Source of the DNA: Prosapia bicincta
Taxonomy: Eukaryota > Arthropoda > Insecta > Hemiptera > Cercopidae
Length of the DNA stretch: 64,000 nt
NCBI GenBank assembly: GCA_036971475.1
Contig: JBAIZL010000001.1
Span: 93,435,483 to 93,499,482 of the forward strand
Direction: 5' to 3'
The notes under the pieces are model-generated. The model saw nothing but the letters and a program-made list of their open reading frames with translations, had not been told where the DNA came from and ran no database searches. Every line of letters starts with the position of its first letter. The first letter of the stretch is position 1. Of the stretch, positions 56,510 through 64,000 are shown piece after piece. The position numbers were made by a program, and so were the translations under genes.

Positions 56510-58185
56510 GTTAGTTGTGGATTTTAGAAAGAATATATATTTTATTTTTTTAAAATTATAACTAAATATTCTTAGTTCCATAATGTTACTTTTTCATTCT
56601 TATTTGTCCTTGGAGGAACTCTGTCATGTACAACACCCAGAGACATTGATTTTTATTACACACTCACACATACACACACACACACACTCATAAGATTGTT
56701 ATGTGTAGCAAAAAAAGATATTGAACTCTAGAATAGTGGTGTAATAGATTTTTCAAATAAAATATGAGTATATTTTGATTTAGGAATTATTTAGCTGGTG
56801 AAGAATGTTAGTGATTTAAAATGCAAGAAACATAATTCATATGAAGGTAATGAAAGTTATTTTCAATCATTATATCATTAGAAACGAGCATATATGCCTA
56901 TGCTTTAACGTTTTGCTGGCTTGTTCATACGATGTGTCCATTCTGTGTAGTTTATTTTGATTTACCGTCCAGAGTCAGTCTGTGTCAGTTGTTATGAAAA
57001 GGAAGTGAACATGTTAGTATCACATTACTTAATAATTGGTGACATTATTTCCGTAGGCGACTGACAGTAAGTTCAATAACGTTTCTACTTTCGATATTTG
57101 GCTTGAAATTTAAGTTACAGTAAATTCTCTTTAATCTGCCCCTTCACATATCTGCCCCCCCCCAGTTTTATCAAGGAAGGAAGGTATAAACATAACTTGT
57201 AAAATTTTTACTGCATGTCGATGTCAGTGATTTAGTGCCCTTCACACTGCGTGGTTCTAGTTTTGTAACTCGTGATATACAAACATTTCCGAGCCGTATG
57301 TTGTTACAGTAATGTACAGTGACTTACTGAAGTGGAAATAAACGATGTCATTGCAGTGTAAACGGAAACATACATACAGTTTTGTTTTTACCGTTAAAGA
57401 TAAAGTAACCTTTTATTGTAAAGTACAGACCAGTACATTCATTCTCATTTTGTAAGTTCAAGTACATTACAGGACTATTTGCCTATGTTTTCTTTATTTA
57501 TTGGCAATACACATTAATATTATTTAATATACATTGTGTTTTAAATAGACCCTCCAGTAATCCGGCTTCTTCAGTAATATGGCAGTATAATATGGTTTTC
57601 AAACATTAAATTTTATACTGTTCAATTACTCACTGCTGTCTATATTTTGTAAATAAAATTATGATTGTGAAACTAGACAAAGTAACAATAACTTATAAAT
57701 ATTCTCATTGATGACAGGTACTACTGAAGTGTGTTATATACAAATATAAATGCATGGAAATTCTTGTGCATCACGAAACAGTTCTTGACATTTTATAATT
57801 TTTTTTTCATGATATGTTTAGGACTTATTTAAAAAGTTTGCAAAAATTTTAGTAAATCAACTGAAACTTCTGTAATTTGAAAACATTTTAAGAGGTCATT
57901 GGATCACAACCGTAAAAAACTTTTGACACTTGCAAAAACATTGTGGTTCTTAGTAGTTTGTTTATTGTTCTAGGTAAGGGTGGAGAAGCTTTTATATAAC
58001 TTTGATACATTGTATACCCCAGCTAAATTTTGGCATAAAAATTAAATAAATATTGTTACCAAAAGTTTAATTGCAGTTAAAATACAAACAAGCTGTAAAC
58101 AAGCTTTTAATCTTCTTTCAGGGCTTTTTTAACTTTTGAAGTATAGAAATTTCAAGAAATGCATAGTTTTGTGGTTTGTGTTTAG
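56510..58185. other. Cdc14 intron inside the P-loop
   Basis: It holds a (CA)n run at about 56660-56690 and an AT-rich body. A possible old pogo-type fragment begins TACAGTAAATTCTCTTTAAT at 57118, preceded by a segment with ATGAAAAGGAAGTG near 56994. Its opposite end was not established. The intron ends in TGTTTAG at 58185. Confidence 0.55.
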
Positions 58186-58324
58186 CTGGTCTGGGTCGCA
58201 CAGGCTCATTGATTGCCTGCTATATTATGAAACACTATAAGTTTTCAGTCCTTGAAGCAACTGCATGGATTAGAATATGTAGGCCAGGCTCCATTATTGG
58301 TCATCAGCAGCAGTGGCTTAAATC
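58186..58324 (+). CDS. Cdc14: Cdc14 phosphatase, seventh visible exon (P-loop Arg)
   Basis: The first two bases complete Ala of the P-loop, then [38 protein letters not shown] and HQQQWLKS, ending two bases into a codon. HCKAGLGRTG across the two exons is the CX5R phosphatase signature with its Arg. The acceptor is TGTTTAG and the donor GTAAGT starts at 58325. The Gln-rich HQQQWL corresponds to the GPQQHFLEEKQ region, an active-site lid in other Cdc14 proteins. The remaining C-terminal exons lie beyond the window. Confidence 0.95.
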
Positions 58325-59345
58325 GTAAGTGTCTAATTACATTTAAGCTATTTATTTTACATCTAATAAATACTCTTTGGTTTTGCCTAACCCTATTTTA
58401 CAAAATAATTTATTATAATTTATTTAAAATAAGTTTTACCTTAAGGTTATATATTAAATTTACCTTACCTTTCTATAGTCACACCTTCAGGTTTCTAAAT
58501 AAATAACAATCATATAAAATTTAACATCACTTGCATTTATTCCCCTAACATCCAATTATTGCAACATACCAAATTACATTAATATTATGCAATGACAAAG
58601 ATTGATTACTTAACTAATACTACAATTACTAAAAAGGTGGACTCTTAGCTTTTTAATACAATAAAGTTTAATAATAACAGTGTTAATTTACTCTCGTGTC
58701 GTTATTACGGGATCTTCTATAAATTAGAAAGCGGTGAAAAAAACTAGATTAATTTTTATAATTACAATGGACTAAAATTTGTTCTGAATTTACTAAATTA
58801 AATTATGAATTTATGTTGGCTAAATCTAATATAAGAAAGAAAGTATTTATTGTTTGTCAACTGCTTCACTGCACTTTTACACATACAAAATACTAACAAT
58901 TCCCTTAACTCTTCTAAACAAATTTACCCCTTTTTAAACATTGCTTACAACTTTGTACCCCCCCCCCCCCAAATACGTCTGGCCTCTTCTGAAGCTCCTC
59001 CACAACTTCCTTTTTTCCGATGATTTTTAGTTTTTAATAACCAGCATTTTCTCCTTACCTATTTTCAGTTAAATCTCGTGATTCCCACATATCTTTTACA
59101 AATAGCCTTCCTAACAGTACAGTGTTATTTCCCAGGTTATTTTGGTCACTTGGAATTCTTTATACAATAGATTTCCTACAGCACAGGTTTATGACTACCC
59201 CAATATAGAACAATGGTTAAACCCTCTTTGTCCTACTTTAGTAACTATTCTTGGTTATCTCTATATTTCTACAGATTATTATTTTGGATACTAACTAAAA
59301 CTATTCTATAGGTCTCATACGATTATTTTATAATATACATATTAT
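58325..59345. other. Cdc14 intron, no gene recognised
   Basis: AT-rich with a C-run at about 58960-58970. No coding domain was found. Confidence 0.5.
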
Positions 59346-59509
59346 ATTAATTTCCGTTGTCCATTATTTTTCCGTTGCACTGACTTTATGAAGTTAATAT
59401 ATTACTATTGTAAATACTTTTATCCACCACTAAGTACAATAATTTTACCTTGTGTGATGAGGCATCTTTCAGTCACTTGACCATTGTCGAATCACTGAAT
59501 TAATTTTCT

Positions 59510-61204
59510 CTATTTTTCTGGTGTGGATGTTTGGCCCGTGATATTGGTATTTGTTGACGTTACATGCACTTTCTCTTGATCTGTGTGTATGATGTTTTTA
59601 TATAGTATGTCTTCTGTATATGTTGTTTGTAGATTCATTAAATTGTTGTGTATGTTTTTATAAATGTGGTATTTTTCTAGTGAGTTTACTTCTGTTGGGT
59701 TATTATTTATTTCAAGTATGGTTAGGTTATTTTCGTAATTTGTTATTTCATGTTTATGTGATATTAGGTGTGCTGCAACATTTGATACTTTTGAATTTTT
59801 GTTTTTGAATGCTCTATAATGTTCTTCAAATCTTATTTTAAATGTTCTGGTTGTTTTTCCTATGTAAAAAGCGTCACAGTTGTTGCATGTAATTTTGTAA
59901 ATTCCTGATAGGTTATGTTTTTCTGAATTTGTTTTGTGGTTTGTGTTATTAAGATATTTTATTATTTTGTTGTTTGGTTTGTATGTTGGAGTGTAGTATT
60001 CTTTGTTGTATATATTTGTTATTTTTTCTATTTTGTTATTGGTGTATTTATATTTTAGGTAGATTTTTTTATTTTCATTATTTTTGTGTTCCGGTTGTAG
60101 TGTTGTGTTGAGGTTAGGTTTTTTTGTGAATTTATTGTATATATTTTTTATAATGTGTTTGTTGTATCCATTTTCTATTGCTATTTTTGTAATGTTATCT
60201 AATTCTTCATTTAATTTTTGTTTGTTATCCTGTGTGTATTTTATTGCTTTATTTATCATGTTACTGTAAGTGTTAATTTTGTGTGTCCAGGGGTGGTTAA
60301 ATTTGTAGTGTATTGTGGTGTTGTTGGAAGTAGGTTTCCTGTATACTGTAGTTTCTATTTTATTATCATTTATATTTAAAGTGATGTTGAGAAAGTTGAT
60401 TGTTCTATTTGTTTCTGTTTCGACGGTGAATTGTATGTTTTCGTTGTATGTATTTAGTTTGTTTAATATTATGATGTGTTCGTTGTGAATGGTAGGTTGG
60501 TATATTACAAGTATATCGTCTACATACCTTGTCCATAGTGAAATATTGTGTGTGTTTATTATAGGTTTAATTATTATTTGTTCAAAGTGTTGTAAATATA
60601 TTTCTGACATGACAGATGATATGGGTGAACCCATGGGGAGTCCAGTTGTTTGTTTATAATATGTATTGTTAAATTGGAAGTAATTTTGGTTACATATGTG
60701 TTTGGTTAGCGTAATGATACTATCTATTATGTTTCTTTTTTCGTTATTGTGTATTAGTTTGTTTTTTATTATTTCTATGGTTTCTTCTATTGGGATACTA
60801 GGGTACATGTTAGTTATGTCATAACTTATTATTTTTGTGTTGCTGTTTGTTTTTATCGTTTTTATTTTATTAATTAATTCGTATCCATTTTTTATATTGT
60901 ATGTGTTGTTGATATGTATTTTAGATCTTATGATTTTGTCTAGTATTTTTGCGATTATGTAAGAAGGTGCTGTTGTGAATATTATTAGTGGTCTAAATGG
61001 TGTGTTGGGTTTGTGGATTTTAGGTATCCCTGATAATATTGGTGCGCATGGTTTGAATGGGTATAATCTTGTGTGGTATTTTAATTTATTGTTATAGTTT
61101 AGGGTATTTCGGTGAGTGACTATTAGGTTTTTTATTGTAATAAGGTATTTGCTAGTTGGGTCTGGGATTTGTTCGTATTTATTTTCTTTTATGTAGTTAG
61201 TCAT
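59510..61204 (-). CDS. PLE lineage 1 reverse transcriptase / GIY-YIG endonuclease
   Basis: A 564-codon open frame. RT: PKIHKPNTPFRPLI (61-74), motif A SYDITNMYPSIPI (127-139, catalytic D129), TGLPMGSPISS (187-197), motif C RYVDDILV (226-233, D229/D230). Thumb: VYRKPTSNNT (287-296) and ENGYNKH (344-350). Endonuclease: GIYKITCNNCDAFYIGKT (434-451, with the Cys pair C440/C443), R458, E510 in SLEKYH. Its N-terminal neighbour frame is in the same phase but separated by three stop codons (61321-61292), so the ATG used here is only the first Met after the break; native sequence clearly starts further up (LKSDKTNTPVIIENI lies before it). All catalytic residues seem present. PLE proteins prime reverse transcription on nicked or exposed DNA ends. 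Confidence 0.9.
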   Translation of the reverse strand: MTNYIKENKYEQIPDPTSKYLITIKNLIVTHRNTLNYNNKLKYHTRLYPFKPCAPILSGIPKIHKPNTPFRPLIIFTTAPSYIIAKILDKIIRSKIHINNTYNIKNGYELINKIKTIKTNSNTKIISYDITNMYPSIPIEETIEIIKNKLIHNNEKRNIIDSIITLTKHICNQNYFQFNNTYYKQTTGLPMGSPISSVMSEIYLQHFEQIIIKPIINTHNISLWTRYVDDILVIYQPTIHNEHIIILNKLNTYNENIQFTVETETNRTINFLNITLNINDNKIETTVYRKPTSNNTTIHYKFNHPWTHKINTYSNMINKAIKYTQDNKQKLNEELDNITKIAIENGYNKHIIKNIYNKFTKKPNLNTTLQPEHKNNENKKIYLKYKYTNNKIEKITNIYNKEYYTPTYKPNNKIIKYLNNTNHKTNSEKHNLSGIYKITCNNCDAFYIGKTTRTFKIRFEEHYRAFKNKNSKVSNVAAHLISHKHEITNYENNLTILEINNNPTEVNSLEKYHIYKNIHNNLMNLQTTYTEDILYKNIIHTDQEKVHVTSTNTNITGQTSTPEK

Positions 61205-61318
61205 TGAATCGATGTATTTGATATTTTCTATTATTACTGGTGTATTTGTTTTATCTGATTTTAATATTAAGCAGTCGTTGTTTTCTAGTTTCTCTCAGTT
61301 TTATAATTTCTTTTTTAT

Positions 61319-62077
61319 TTATATATTGTTCCGTTTTTTTGTTTTTTCTGTTTTTATTAGGTTAATTTTATTATTAATATTGTTTCTTATGTGTTCAGTA
61401 TTTTGGTGGGTAATTTTGTGGATGTTAGATTTTGTGTCAACTATTAGGTTTTTTATTATTTGTTTTTTGTTGAAAATAGGTAGGTTATAGTTGAAGGAAT
61501 TTGTTATTATGATTTTTTCTTTTTCAGTAAATTGTGTTTTAGTTAAGTTTATGAATTTATTGTTGTTAGAGGTGTGGATTGGTTCTAGGCTATTTTTTAG
61601 GTTATGTTGTTGTTTTGATGTGTGGATTGGTTCTAGGCTATTTTTTAGGTTATGTTGTTGTATTGATAAATTTTCGATTTTTCTGTTTTGTCTGTTTATT
61701 GTGTTTGTTTTATGTTTTATTATAATTTGTTGTGTTTTTTCGTGAAAAATAGGTGTGAGAGTATCAAAAGTTTCCATTATTTCCAAATTGGTTGTGTATA
61801 GTTGTAAATTGATTTGGCTTTTTTTATGGTAGGCAGATTTAATGTTTTGTTTAATTATGTGTGATTCTGCTATTTTTGTTGCTTTATTAATAATAGTGTT
61901 TTGTTTATTTTTTATGTGTAATTTAGCGTATTTTGGTGTTATATTAAGTGTTAAGCATTTTTTATTAAACTGTATTTTGTTGATGCAATTCTGGAGTTTG
62001 ATTTTTAGGTTAAGATATTTACGGTACAGTTGTTTACCTTGGTAGGTATTAAATTCTTGATATTTTACGTTATCCAT
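61319..62077 (-). CDS. PLE lineage 1 N-terminal region
   Basis: A 252-codon frame, MDNVKYQEFNTYQGKQLYRK, Lys/Asn-rich and probably helical, corresponding to the poorly conserved N-terminal part of Penelope proteins. It contains a 16-residue exact tandem repeat (QQHNLKNSLEPIHTSK type) caused by a 48-base direct repeat at about 61571-61666. The ATG overlaps the untranslated block used in the palindromes. It stops at 61319-61321, short of the RT part, and probably would continue into it after two frame changes in A-runs. Confidence 0.7.
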   Translation of the reverse strand: MDNVKYQEFNTYQGKQLYRKYLNLKIKLQNCINKIQFNKKCLTLNITPKYAKLHIKNKQNTIINKATKIAESHIIKQNIKSAYHKKSQINLQLYTTNLEIMETFDTLTPIFHEKTQQIIIKHKTNTINRQNRKIENLSIQQHNLKNSLEPIHTSKQQHNLKNSLEPIHTSNNNKFINLTKTQFTEKEKIIITNSFNYNLPIFNKKQIIKNLIVDTKSNIHKITHQNTEHIRNNINNKINLIKTEKTKKRNNI

Positions 62078-62655
62078 TGTTTTTCCGTTGCACTGACCTT
62101 ATGAAGTTAATATATTACTATTGTAAGTAATTTTATCCACCATTAAGTGCAATAATTTTACCTTGAGTGATGAGGCACCTTTCGGTCACTTGACCATTGT
62201 CGAATCACTGATATTTTTCTGGTGTAGATGTTCTGTCCGTGATATTGGTATTTGTTGACGTTACACGCACTTTCTCTTGATCTGTGTGTATGATGTTTTT
62301 ATATAGTATGTCTTCTGTATATGTTGTTTGTAGATTCATTAAATTGTTGTGTATGTTTTTATAAATGTGGTATTTTTCTAGTGAGTTTACTTCTGTTGGG
62401 TTATTATTTATTTCAAGTATGGTTAGGTTATTTTCGTAATTTGTTATTTCATGTTTATGTGATATTAGTTGTGCTGCAACATTTGATACTTTTGAATTTT
62501 TGTTTTTGAATGCTCTATAATGTTCTTCAAATCTTATTTTAAATGTTCTGGTTGTTTTTCCTATGTAAAAAGCGTCACAGTTGTTGCATGTAATTTTGTA
62601 AATTCCTGATAGGTTATGTTTTTCTGAATTTGTTTTGTGGTTTGTGTTATTAAGA
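62078..62655 (-). mobile_element. PLE lineage 1 tandem partial copy (3' end)
   Basis: On the minus strand 62655-62215 encodes the last about 145 residues of the GIY-YIG protein (NCDAFYIGKTTRTFKIRFEE, SLEKYHIYKNIHNNLMN), nearly identical to 59510-59955. It is followed by the untranslated block 62215-62078, which leads into the start codon of the full copy. Thus the two copies are head to tail, sharing the block. The junction with the inverted copy is at about 62655. Confidence 0.88.
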
Positions 62656-64000
62656 CACAGAATCTAACATCCACAAAATTACCCACCAAAATACTGAACA
62701 CATAAGAAACAATATTAATCATAAAATTAACCTAATAAAAACAGAAAAAACAAAAAAACGGAACAATATATAAATAAAAAAGAAATTATAAAACTCAGAG
62801 AAACTAGAAAACAACGACTGCTTAATATTAAAATCAGATAAAACAAATACACCAGTAATAATAGAAAATATCAAATACATCGATTCAATGACTAACTACA
62901 TAAAAGAAAATAAATACGAACAAATCCCAGACCCAACTAGCAAATACCTTATTACAATAAAAAACCTAATAGTCACTCACCGAAATACCCTAAACTATAA
63001 CAATAAATTAAAATACCACACAAGATTATACCCATTCAAACCATGCGCACCAATATTATCAGGGATACCTAAAATCCACAAACCCAACACACCATTTAGA
63101 CCACTAATAATATTCACAACAGCACCGTCTTACATAATCGCAAAAATACTAGACAAAATCATAAGATCTAAAATACATATCAACAACACATACAATATAA
63201 AAAATGGATACGAATTAATTAATAAAATAAAAACGATAAAAACAAACAGCAACACAAAAATAATAAGTTATGACATAACTAACATGTACCCTAGTATCCC
63301 AATAGAAGAAACCATAGAAATAATAAAAAACAAACTAATACACAATAACGAAAAAAGAAACATAATAGATAGTATCATTACGCTAACCAAACACATATGT
63401 AACCAAAATTACTTCCAATTTAACAATACATATTATAAACAAACAACTGGACTCCCCATGGGTTCACCCATATCATCTGTCATGTCAGAAATATATTTAC
63501 AACACTTTGAACAAATAATAATTAAACCTATAATAAACACACACAATATTTCACTATGGACAAGGTATGTAGACGATATACTTGTAATATACCAACCTAC
63601 CATTCACAACGAACACATCATAATATTAAACAAACTAAATACATACAACGAAAACATACAATTCACCGTTGAAACAGAAACAAATAGAACAATCAACTTT
63701 CTCAACATCACTTTAAATATAAATGATAATAAAATAGAAACTACAGTATACAGGAAACCTACTTCCAACAACACCACAATACACTACAAATTTAACCACC
63801 CCTGGACACACAAAATTAACACTTACAGTAACATGATAAATAAAGCAATAAAATACACACAGGATAACAAACAAAAATTAAATGAAGAATTAGATAACAT
63901 TACAAAAATAGCAATAGAAAATGGATACAACAAACACATTATAAAAAATATATACAATAAATTCACAAAAAAACCTAACCTCAACACAACACTACAACCG
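62656..64000 (+). mobile_element. PLE lineage 1, inverted near-identical copy (runs off)
   Basis: From CACAGAATCTAACATCCACA the sequence equals the reverse complement of about 61431 down to 60090. It covers the end of the N-terminal frame, the same stop cluster (TAA TAA near 62773-62800; the TGA of the other copy is TCA here), and the RT through YVDD (63571-63582) and YRKP to LNTTLQP at the window end. In checked stretches (for example 63348-63430) no differences were seen, so this arm of an inverted pair is very recent or an assembly product. Confidence 0.88.

Larger units (their letters stand above)
59350..62077 (-). mobile_element. PLE lineage 1, best preserved copy
   Basis: A Penelope-like element on the minus strand. 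It has an N-terminal ORF (62077-61319), RT plus GIY-YIG ORF (61204-59510) and a 3' untranslated block (59509-59350) containing the conserved TGATGAGGC...TTTCGGTCACTTGACC region. The same untranslated block precedes the start codon (62078-62215), so the element is bordered by direct repeats, the pseudo-LTR arrangement known from Penelope. It gives the reference for the fragments at 24.3, 32.9, 38.6 and 62.2 kb. Confidence 0.9.

Noticed and set aside
57118..57600. Complete pogo-type MITE
   Set aside because: The left end TACAGTAAATTCTCTTTAAT looks right, but no convincing inverted partner or TA duplication was found at the other side.
62160..62215. Canonical hammerhead ribozyme in the PLE terminal repeat
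   Set aside because: TGATGAGG on one strand and GACCGAAAGG on the other recall hammerhead parts, but they lie on opposite strands. No CUGAUGA, stem, GAAA, stem, NUH order could be laid out on either strand.
59620..62509. Repeated plus-strand frames beginning MLFVDSLNCCVCFYKCGIFL
   Set aside because: These frames at 59620 and 62321, with the mirror versions at 33124 and 38871, are antisense to the GIY-YIG C-terminus of PLE lineage 1. Their similarity reflects the element copies, not a gene.

Overview
The window is AT-rich eukaryotic genomic DNA, almost certainly from an arthropod and most likely an insect. The reasons are short spliced exons with GT/AG borders, very long introns, and a repeat mix of Penelope-like elements (PLEs), jockey/I-type LINEs, piggyBac, pogo/Tigger and hAT elements. 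A hemipteran-like large genome would fit, but the order cannot be fixed from sequence alone. No bacterial features (operons, ribosome binding sites, CRISPR arrays) were seen, and no tRNA or rRNA gene was recognised.

One host gene runs through the window on the + strand: the dual-specificity phosphatase Cdc14. Seven coding exons join in phase at canonical GT/AG sites: 7880-8052, 8932-9015, 30805-30884, 37314-37443, 42149-42236, 56279-56509 and 58186-58324. Together they encode about 308 residues, nearly the whole catalytic core, with the P-loop HCK|AGLGRTG split by the last visible intron. The first coding exon (start codon and roughly 17 residues) was not found, and the 3' exons lie beyond base 64000. 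The introns are 0.9, 21.8, 6.4, 4.7, 14.0 and 1.7 kb; the large ones are large because they are full of transposons.

Layout. 1-7.9 kb: foldback-type elements with long inverted arms, one split by a hAT element (4579-6239) that has a perfect 8-bp target duplication. 9-20.4 kb: a LINE 3' fragment, a jockey-type LINE relic, an LTR-retroelement protease relic and a piggyBac N-terminal relic. 20.4-33.5 kb: a dense PLE nest with three PLE lineages, several perfect or near-perfect palindromes made from PLE ends, and (TA)n tracts at almost every boundary. 33.5-35.7 kb: a pogo-type transposase relic that keeps a spliceable intron, carrying a nested MITE with perfect 25-bp terminal repeats. 37.8-46.5 kb: a minisatellite, a PLE fragment, a piggyBac end and two Tigger relics. 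45.6-55.7 kb: a piggyBac transposase split by nested LINEs, with a 107-bp duplication at the two edges. 59.3-64 kb: the best preserved PLE (RT plus GIY-YIG endonuclease), followed by a tandem partial copy and then an inverted, nearly identical copy that runs off the window.

The strongest candidate for something under-described is the PLE nest. Short inverted-dimer (palindromic) derivatives of two separate PLE families sit between (TA)n tracts, and those of one family share the same breakpoint a few codons into the parent reading frame. They look like defined non-autonomous PLE families rather than random truncations.
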